Virus record (IMG/VR): IMGVR_UViG_3300028025_000859
Span: 1-32,894 of that record
Strand: one strand, 5' to 3'
Source of the DNA: a virus
Length of the DNA stretch: 32,894 nt
The position numbers and the translations under genes are program-made. The notes beneath the pieces are model-generated. The model made no database searches, was not told the DNA's origin, and saw only the letters and a list, made by a program, of their open reading frames with translations. Positions 8,099-16,100 of the stretch are shown here, piece by piece (position 1 is the stretch's first letter; every line of letters begins with the position of its first letter).

Positions 8099-11059
8099 TT
8101 AAATATTACCACCAGTTGTTTTTAACCAGTATAACATGGGTGTTGATCCAGACACGCCTTTAGACATGTCAGAAAACTTTTTCTTATCAGCAGTGCTTAA
8201 ACTGTTCCAACGCTTTTCGATTTGCTCGCTAGCTTGATCTAACGGAATACCTTGTTGCTTATATACATCTAGTGCATTACCTAAAGCAACTTGATATTCG
8301 GCAGAAGGTAATTGTAATTTTCCTTTATCACCTTTAGTTGCATAAAGATCACGACTACTTTCTTTCATACGAGTTTCAATAACAGCATTACCAAAGAAAG
8401 CTTTACGCAAACCTTCTTCTGTCAATGATGCATTACCTTTTGCCATAGCAAAATCAATAGCAGATGATACTGCGTTCTCAGACATTTTAGCAAAAGAAGT
8501 TGGTGAAATATTAGGACCTAAATCTTCTTTAAGTAACAACAAACTTTGTGTGTATTTATCAGCTTCAGCATTAGCATCATAACCTTTTTGCTTACCAAAA
8601 GCATTCTTAAGAGGAGATACTAAACGCTTAGTTGTTGCACTCTCCATCTCTTTACGATTTCTACTGTTGTCTTCTGCAGATTCAAAACGTTTTAAGTCTA
8701 ATGGGTTAATTGTTTCCCATTCACCTTTAGTATTTACTCTTTGAACTTCACCTTTAAAATTTCTAAATTGAATTGGCTTACCATCAAAGAATCCTTGAGA
8801 AACATTACCGGGCTTTGCCGCATCTTTATCTTCAACATTCTTATTAGATTTAAGAAGATTAATAACAGCACGTTGTTTAGCTTCGGTATCTGCTTGGCTG
8901 TACAATTCCATAGCTTGCTTACGAACATTTGCAGGAACATTTTCACCAAGAGCAGTGCGGTAATCACTGTCTAATCGTTCACGTAGTTCACGAGTGTTCT
9001 TAACAGACTCTGCACGAGCAGCAGCTTCAGTAGCTTGTCGTTTTTCAGCAGATTGCAATGTGTTTAGTCCAGCAAACTTAAGTGATCCACCAACAGAACC
9101 GCCTGTAAGCAGACCACCAGCGGCTAACAAAGAAAACTTAATTAGCTCTTGATCACCAAACAAACCTGATTTACCAAACAAACCAGATAAAGCTCTTTCA
9201 AGAAAGTTCTTTTGTTGAACTGGATCAGGAATTTTTTGTGCTTCTGCTTTAGCGGCTTCAACTTGAGGAGCAACTTGTTGAGAGTATTGAGCAAGCATTG
9301 TATTAAACTTTGGGTCATCTACCGGCTTATCATTAACTGTCATAACAGATTCTGGTTTAGGAATATCAGGAACAATATCAGGAACTGGTTGTGAAGCTTC
9401 TATTTGTTTATTAATCTTTTCAGGTAATACATTTGATCCAGTTACTTGACGAATACGCTCTTGGTTAGTCATTGTTCCTGTTGGAATTACTGGCTCTCCA
9501 TTACGAGTTATACGATTGATTTCTGAATAAGCCCACTTCTTATCGTTAGCTGTAATAGATGGATCATTAATAATTTCGCTTAATCTAATAAGATCTTGCT
9601 GATCTTTATTAAACAAAGGTGCTTCTTTTAAAGGAGGTACTTGAGTAGGTGTTGACCCCGAATCCATTATGTTATCACGAGCAAAAGAAAAACCAGAACG
9701 TTTAGCTGGAACTTGTGGAATAGACACAGGTACGGGTACTGCAACTTCAGCAACAGGCAATGTTCCAGCTTGTGCTGATGGGATAATATCTGTAGCTGTT
9801 TGTGCTAAAGACTTACCAGCTTTAGTTGCTTTTTCAGCAATAAACTTTTTAAAATCACCAGCTGTTTTACCAAAATATTTATTTTGTTTTAATTCATTTT
9901 CAGTAAAATGTTTAGCTAATAATTCATCATCTTTAGCCGCAATAGCTGATACACCTCGAGGACCAAATCCAGCAGCATAAAGATTTTCTACTGTTAAAGG
10001 TAAACCTTTTTTCTTAAGTTGTTTTGCATAATCATCATACTGAGTATCAGACAATTCTCTTTGGAATTCAGGTTTAAAATAAGCTTCAGAGTTATGTGCA
10101 ACACCCTGTAATTTAGGATTTATCTTTTGATACAAAGGTAATGTACCCACAGTAGTTCCTGTAAGGCTAGAAGCTGTTTGATTAAGTTGTGGGTTCTTTG
10201 CTTTAGGATCATTAGATGCTTCAGCAAAAGATCTCATCTTAAAAAAATCTTCTTTAGATACTTCATTAGGATTGTTTGAAGCTAACGGTGCAACAGGTTG
10301 TGTTGCAGGGATTTGCTGACCTCCTAAGAAATTAAGAAATCTGTCTACATAAGATACATTCTCAGTACCGTCATCATACCCTGCAGCAGACTGTACCTGT
10401 TGTGGTACTACACCATATGTACCATTAGAGTAATTAGCTTGAGCAGAAGAGCCACGGCTAAAGTCAAATACATTCATTGTGCCATGCATGAATGAAGATC
10501 CGGGTACGTCTGGATGCATGTATGCTAATGATGGAACACCGCTAGTACCGTCTGCATGATACTTAGCCTGTCCAGGAGCATCTGAATAACGTACATCTAC
10601 TGCACCGTCACGCATATTAGCCTTACGACCTTCTTGTACCATACGCCTAATAGCTTTTTTATTCTTAGGATCTTGTGCTGCAGCACGAGGAATAACAGCT
10701 TCTCCGGGAGTTAACATAGCAGGAACTGTATCAGTACCTTGTGCTTGGAATATAGGTTGTGGTAAATTACGTTGACCTTGTTTAAACATACCAGTGCCAG
10801 CTAAAGGATTTTGAGTTGGAATACCCAACTTCTGTTTGTTCATTTTAGGAGGAGGAATACCCATATCCTTAAGTTTAGCATTATTAACTTGTTCTTTATG
10901 ACCTAAACCTTGATTAGCTTTTGCAGCTGCTTCCTGAAGTTTAATCTCATGTAATTGTTGTTTACGACTTTCGTCAAGTCCCATCTTAGCCGCTTCACGG
11001 GCTTCTTTATTTTGAAACTTGAGGTACTCTCTTTGTTGTTTACCTGATAATGGTGCCAT
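8099..11059 (-). CDS. Large virion protein with LTPGE motif and possible lysozyme-like segment
   Basis: 986 aa. The N terminus is a charged, probably helical segment (1-65). VPAMLTPGEAVIPRAAAQ (112-129) is the LTPGE motif often seen in phage tape-measure and internal virion proteins. Four copies of a short G-T-x-x-V motif follow (about 168-235). Residues about 309-415 (with GLPLTVENLYAAGFGPRGV) resemble the C-terminal part of transglycosylase-like domains in phage virion proteins, but no clear catalytic glutamate site is seen, so it may be degenerate. A hydrophobic Ala/Gly/Leu stretch near 636-655 could insert in a membrane; the rest is Lys/Glu/Ala-rich and probably helical. It precedes the nuclease-fusion and polymerase genes and is probably the third large ejection protein, a counterpart by position of the T7 gp15/gp16 group. 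The start has an AAGGAA site. The exact function is not recognised. Confidence 0.6.
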   Translation of the reverse strand: MAPLSGKQQREYLKFQNKEAREAAKMGLDESRKQQLHEIKLQEAAAKANQGLGHKEQVNNAKLKDMGIPPPKMNKQKLGIPTQNPLAGTGMFKQGQRNLPQPIFQAQGTDTVPAMLTPGEAVIPRAAAQDPKNKKAIRRMVQEGRKANMRDGAVDVRYSDAPGQAKYHADGTSGVPSLAYMHPDVPGSSFMHGTMNVFDFSRGSSAQANYSNGTYGVVPQQVQSAAGYDDGTENVSYVDRFLNFLGGQQIPATQPVAPLASNNPNEVSKEDFFKMRSFAEASNDPKAKNPQLNQTASSLTGTTVGTLPLYQKINPKLQGVAHNSEAYFKPEFQRELSDTQYDDYAKQLKKKGLPLTVENLYAAGFGPRGVSAIAAKDDELLAKHFTENELKQNKYFGKTAGDFKKFIAEKATKAGKSLAQTATDIIPSAQAGTLPVAEVAVPVPVSIPQVPAKRSGFSFARDNIMDSGSTPTQVPPLKEAPLFNKDQQDLIRLSEIINDPSITANDKKWAYSEINRITRNGEPVIPTGTMTNQERIRQVTGSNVLPEKINKQIEASQPVPDIVPDIPKPESVMTVNDKPVDDPKFNTMLAQYSQQVAPQVEAAKAEAQKIPDPVQQKNFLERALSGLFGKSGLFGDQELIKFSLLAAGGLLTGGSVGGSLKFAGLNTLQSAEKRQATEAAARAESVKNTRELRERLDSDYRTALGENVPANVRKQAMELYSQADTEAKQRAVINLLKSNKNVEDKDAAKPGNVSQGFFDGKPIQFRNFKGEVQRVNTKGEWETINPLDLKRFESAEDNSRNRKEMESATTKRLVSPLKNAFGKQKGYDANAEADKYTQSLLLLKEDLGPNISPTSFAKMSENAVSSAIDFAMAKGNASLTEEGLRKAFFGNAVIETRMKESSRDLYATKGDKGKLQLPSAEYQVALGNALDVYKQQGIPLDQASEQIEKRWNSLSTADKKKFSDMSKGVSGSTPMLYWLKTTGGNI

Positions 11060-11068
11060 AGTATTTCC

Positions 11069-12016
11069 TTAAAATATTCCTAGCTTTTTAGCTAACAATG
11101 CTCCACCAATGACCATACCTACAGGTCCCATAGCGGCTAATGCGGCTTCACCACCAGCCATTGCTGCTCCCGATGCTCCTGCAGTTGTTGCGGCAGTAGC
11201 TCCAGCATTAGCAACAGTAGCGCCTGTTTGGGCAGCAGCTGATAGCGGTGCAGCAGTATAAGCTTTGTATGCTGTGTCAATTCCTTTAGTAGCGGCATCA
11301 ACACCTTTGCCCATTAACATAGAACCTAATTGTTGTTCTGTACGATCAGGCATACGACCCATAGCTTGCTCGTTAGATGGTCTGATCTCTGCGGCTAATG
11401 GTGCAGACACAGGTTGGGCATTAGCCCATGACCATGGATCATCATCAACACGCATGCTACCGTTGTAATAGCCGGGAACTGACATAGTACCGTTAGCCCA
11501 ACCGGGAGCATCACCTACCCCAACAGATCCACCAGCAGTACCGTCACTACTACCACCTTCACTTGGTGCAGATACGCCTTCAGAGATAGATGCGTCATCA
11601 ACCGCTAATCCAAGAGCATTTTCAGCAAGACCTTCTGCCGTAGCTCCTGTGTTACCAATAGCAGTTAAAGATACGTCAGGAATAGACAGATTAGCAGGTG
11701 CGGCTAACCCAGTAATACTGTTTACTGTGTTATTATCTGATACAGTATTACTATCAGAAGTTGTTCCACCATTATTTCCATCACCACCAGAGCTTCCACC
11801 GTCTGTTACAGTTGTATCTTTAGAAAGAGGTGCTACATAATCTTTTGTATAATTGTTTAAATACGTTTTACCATAAACAATAGGTGTGTTCATAGCAGTA
11901 GTTAATGGTCTACCCATAGCATCTACTGTTGTACCACCACCTTTTCCACCACTTGCTTGTTGAAGGGCGGCTTCTTTATTATAAGCATCTGCTGTTGCGC
12001 CTTGAATACCAGCCAT
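11069..12016 (-). CDS. Small Gly/Ala/Ser-rich virion-associated protein
   Basis: 315 aa, low complexity: a Gly/Ser/Asp/Asn/Thr-rich middle (about 70-175), then WANGTMSVPGYYNGSMRV, two copies of the G-[TS]-x-x-V motif that also occurs four times in the next protein. The C terminus is Ala/Gly-rich and hydrophobic (AMGPVGMVIGGALLAKKLGIF is the last 21 residues, given here only as its tail GALLAKKLGIF), a pattern common at the end of small phage core or ejection proteins that may touch the membrane. The start overlaps the previous stop in a TAATG junction, so translation is probably coupled. By position it could be a T7 gp14-like or P22 gp7/gp20-like small ejection protein. No enzymatic motif is seen, so the call rests mainly on context and composition. 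Confidence 0.45.
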   Translation of the reverse strand: MAGIQGATADAYNKEAALQQASGGKGGGTTVDAMGRPLTTAMNTPIVYGKTYLNNYTKDYVAPLSKDTTVTDGGSSGGDGNNGGTTSDSNTVSDNNTVNSITGLAAPANLSIPDVSLTAIGNTGATAEGLAENALGLAVDDASISEGVSAPSEGGSSDGTAGGSVGVGDAPGWANGTMSVPGYYNGSMRVDDDPWSWANAQPVSAPLAAEIRPSNEQAMGRMPDRTEQQLGSMLMGKGVDAATKGIDTAYKAYTAAPLSAAAQTGATVANAGATAATTAGASGAAMAGGEAALAAMGPVGMVIGGALLAKKLGIF

Positions 12017-12705
12017 TACTTACCTCCAGTCGCCTGTTGTCGTGCAGGATTACCATAAATAGTTGATGCATAACGTTGAAGACCTTGGAATGTAGCATCA
12101 AGACCTTGTTGATCAATATTTCGTTGTTGATTACCAAGGTTAGCAATACTAGATACCCCACCTGATGCAATACCAGAAGCTGTTTGAGCACCTGACTGTA
12201 ATGCAGACTCAGCGGCAAGACGATTCTTAAACATGTTAGACTCATAGTCAGCATCAACCTTAGCAAGCTGACCTGTAGTTTCAGCGTTCTGAGCGCCTTG
12301 CATAACAGCTTGTCGTGCTGATCCTAAAGTACCAGCTGAACCAAAGCCTGTATTTAATCCTGCTACTTTCTTTTGTGCATCTTGAACAATAGCTGCTTTA
12401 GTAGCGGCTAATGTTTCAGCACTAGGTGATGTTGCCATAGTAGACAATCTTTTATTTTGATCACCTAAAGAACTAAGAGCAGTAGAGGTAGTAGCACCAA
12501 GCATATTAGCACCTTCACCAAATGCTTTTTGTTGTAGTGTAGATGCACCAGCAACCTTACTTAACTCACCTGCACCATAAGATTGTTCAGCGGCATTACC
12601 AACATTTTTCATATACGGAGCAGCCCATTCAGGAATACTACTTACTGTATTGCCACCACCGCCACCGTAGTTCTTCTTAATAGAACCATTAATTTTATAT
12701 TTCAT
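12016..12705 (-). CDS. Probable internal virion (ejection) protein, Ala/Gly/Ser-rich
   Basis: 229 aa. A short basic N terminus with a poly-Gly tract (YGGGGGN) leads into IPEWAAPYMKNVGNAAEQSY, then a long Ala/Gly/Ser/Gln-rich stretch with probable amphipathic helices (AATKAAIVQDAQKKVAGL, then QAVMQGAQNAETTGQLAKVD). The opening 'glycines, then PEWAAPYMKNV' pattern is typical of small internal/ejection proteins of podoviruses from aquatic samples. It overlaps the GNAT-like gene at TAATG, and a ribosome site (AAAGGA) lies just upstream. It is followed by the 315-aa protein and the three large ejection-type proteins, which fits an internal core or tail-needle role. The function is inferred from context; no catalytic motif is visible. 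Confidence 0.45.
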   Translation of the reverse strand: MKYKINGSIKKNYGGGGGNTVSSIPEWAAPYMKNVGNAAEQSYGAGELSKVAGASTLQQKAFGEGANMLGATTSTALSSLGDQNKRLSTMATSPSAETLAATKAAIVQDAQKKVAGLNTGFGSAGTLGSARQAVMQGAQNAETTGQLAKVDADYESNMFKNRLAAESALQSGAQTASGIASGGVSSIANLGNQQRNIDQQGLDATFQGLQRYASTIYGNPARQQATGGK

Positions 12706-13121
12706 TATAAATCCTTTCGCATTACTACGTAAGCTTCTTTAAATCCGGGTACATACTTTGGTAGTACCTTTGCCCATCCTGGACGACCCCATTGTTCAAT
12801 GGCTTTACAACCAGAATCACGGGCAAACTGTTCTACAGTAGGAAAAACCTTAGACTGTTCTTCAAAGTTATCACCAGCAAAAGCAATAATATGAAGGGTT
12901 TTATGTTGTGAATATTGTAAGTACTGAGTTAAACCAGCACCAATAATATTTAAATCATTATCTACTAACGCCCAACATTGAACGTACTCATTAAGAATCT
13001 TTTTAAGATAGTCTGTTAATGTAGATTCTCCTTGTCCATGATCAATTACTTTCTGTAATAGTACAGAGAGTGTTGACCAATGTTGTACGGTTTGTTCAGG
13101 TGTTAGTAGAATGATTTTCAT
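12705..13121 (-). CDS. GNAT-fold acetyltransferase-like protein (T7 gp13-like position)
   Basis: 138 aa, the same length as T7 gp13. The layout suits a GNAT fold: an N-terminal helix pair, then beta strands (CWALVDNDLNIIGAGLTQYL, KTLHIIAFAGDN), a helix (FPTVEQFARDSGCKAIEQWG) and a C-terminal GRPGWAKVLPKYVPGFKEAYV, which matches the end of phage GNAT-like proteins found beside tail and ejection genes. The acetyl-CoA pyrophosphate loop (Q/R-x-x-G-x-G/A) is not obvious, so catalysis is doubtful and a structural or assembly role is possible. It overlaps the long fibre gene by 4 bp (ATGA) and the next gene by 1 bp. Confidence 0.6.
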   Translation of the reverse strand: MKIILLTPEQTVQHWSTLSVLLQKVIDHGQGESTLTDYLKKILNEYVQCWALVDNDLNIIGAGLTQYLQYSQHKTLHIIAFAGDNFEEQSKVFPTVEQFARDSGCKAIEQWGRPGWAKVLPKYVPGFKEAYVVMRKDL

Positions 13122-16100
13122 TTGTTTTCTAATTCGTTTATACGAGTTGTTAATTGATTTACTTTAATATTTAATTCTTGTACTGCTTTAGTTAATACAC
13201 TGATCAATCCAATGTAGTCAAGACTCTTAATACCGTTCTCATGTGTTTGATTAAGTGAATCATTAGTATCTGTAACAAGAAGTTGAACATCATCAGCTAA
13301 GAACCCGTGGAACTTAGTTGTTTGTTCAATATCGCTACGAGTAAATGTTACTGGTCTGAGCTTAGTTACAAAGTCTAATCCAAGGGCTTCATCTTGTATA
13401 TCATCTTTAAGACGTTTATCGGATACAGCCTGTAATGTTAATGTATTACCACTACCAAAGAAGTTGTATGTACCAACAAGACCTGTACCTGTTATGATAT
13501 TCATACCAGATCCAGCAGCATTAGCACCACCAAAGCCGGGGTTACCATTAAAGATACGACCCCATGATCCGGGTCCATAGCCACCTAATGCGGCAGAGTC
13601 TGCAGCTTGACCAGATGTACTTAATGGTGTATAACCTAAAGCACCTGTAACATTACCACTTGTAAGAGATAATGAACCACCAAGAGTTAAATTACCTGAT
13701 GTTGTAACAGTTCCACTAAGAGACAAACCAGACACAGTACCTGTACCACTTACACTAGTAACAGTTCCTGTACCACCAGTTGAAGGAGTTGACCAAGTAC
13801 CGTCACCACGTAAGAACGTAGATGAGCTTGGTGAACCACCATTCTCACCTAATGCGGCTCTAACTTCTGACATAGTTGCCCATGTACGAGCACCAGAAGC
13901 AGTAGCTAAAATACGGTTACCACTAGACGATACATTAGAAGCTAATGCAGTACTATTAAGCTGAGTAAAGTCTGTTAAAGAACTTACATAGGCTAATGCA
14001 CCAAGACCTAATGATGACTGCAGAGCAGACACTGTAGGTGTATTAAGTGTAAGGTTACCTGTAGACGTTACTGTACCAGTTAAAGAAAAACCTAAACCAG
14101 AGCCTGTTCCACTAACTGACGTAACACCACCTGAAGTTATAGAAGCCCATGTACCATCTTGTCTAAGATAACCAGTACCACCAGAAGTAGGAGCTGTAAT
14201 AGCCGCTGAACCCCAGTTAAATATTCCCCATGGAGCAACTGATGTACCTAAGTTCATCCTTGTTCCTGATGAAGCATTACCAGAGAAATTAGGACCGGGA
14301 GTTGTACCTGCTGTGCCTGCGTTAACTAATACACCAGCACTATAAGTACTTGTACCAGAATAACCAGCGGCAAGAACTATATTAGAAGCATTAGTAGCAA
14401 ATCCAGGAGATGTAATACCTGCTAGATTACTTGTAAACCTTGCGTTAGTAGCACCAGTCTCATTACTAAACAAATCAAAACCATTAATTGTAATATTGCT
14501 ATTACCATTAACAGCAGTACCATTAGCCGCATAGTAAGCTACTTGTCCTGAGTTACCTGTGTTAACAGTACCAGAACCAGAAACTACTGGAGGAGTAAAT
14601 GTAAGTACACCTGATGTGTTGTTGTATGCAAGAGCGCCTGAACCAAAGGCAGAAGCAGTTGTAACACTTAATGGGTGAACGTGATCACCACGAGCAAACT
14701 TAGTTGCTGAACCTGTAGCTGCTGTACCTGAAGCATTTGGTACTGTAGTGTAACCATAGTCTAAACCAGATAAATCTGTTAGTGTTGGAGTTTGTAAACC
14801 ACTCTCAAATCTATTAACAGAGTTTGTTGTGTATGCGTCTACTGCACTATCAAAAGCACAACCAGTTAAATCAATAGTACAGTTGGTATTAGCAATAGTT
14901 GGTCTAGCACCAGTTGGGGTATAGCCTCCTAAACCCTTAAATCCACATCCAGTAATAGCTACTTTAAAACCACTACCTGATGTTGCTTCAAGTTTAATAT
15001 TATTAGTAGCATAAGCAATAGGAGGAGTAGAACCAACACGGTTAAACGAACAACCTGTAATAGCATTACTTACTCCGGGCTTAGCAAATGTACTTGTTGC
15101 ATACAAGTCAGCAATACCTAAGTTACCTTCAAAGTAAACACCTGATAAGTTAAATCCAACAGAGGATTCAATAGCTGTATTACCTGATGGTTCTGCAATA
15201 CGTAGACCCCAGTTGTTAACGTCTCCTGTTGTTGTACCATTAACCTCAATAGCACCACCAATCATGTTGAACACACCGGGACCGTTTACAAAAATACCAT
15301 AAAGACTGTTAACACCAAACTCACAACCAAACATATTAATTGCATTAGGTGAAGTAGCATATTGACCTGATACAGGTATACGCTCAAACAATGCACCACG
15401 AAGATTAAACCTGAAAAAACAAGAATCAAAGTTAGATGTTAAAAAGTTAGCACCGTATACACCATAACCCCAGTTAGTAAAGAAACAAGATTTAAAATGA
15501 AAGAAAGCACCACCAGAAATAGATATTCCACGGCTGTTATCTCCTCCTGATCCTACAAAGGTTAAATTTTCAACCATAGTGTAAACATTAGGATTAACAA
15601 GGATAGGTGGAGTAGCGCTAGGATTACCTGTATTACAAGCTAATGATAAAGCAGTAGCTCCTGCTGTAGTTTGGTATATACTAGAAGCATTAATACCATC
15701 ACCTAAAAAGTGAACTCGAGCATAAGGGTCTGCATTAGCTGGTGATGTGTATGTTAACGAGCTGGTAATTCTATAAGTACCATTAGGGAAGTATACTACA
15801 CCACCTGTAATTGTAGCCGCATTAATAGCTGATTGAATAGCTGATGTATCGTCTGTGCTACCGTTACCTATTGCACCATAAGCTTTAACATTATATTGAT
15901 GCTCATAAGCAGTTACAGTAGACCAGACACCATCACCACGAAGAAAGTTAGTGTTAGTTGCTGTACCAGAACCTAAAGACGTTACAGGAATTTGACCACT
16001 ATAACCAAGAGCCAATGTACCATTAGCAGTTAATGGAGAGCCTGTTACAGAGAATCCTGTTGGAGCAGTTAAAACAATATTAGTAATACCACCAGACGCA

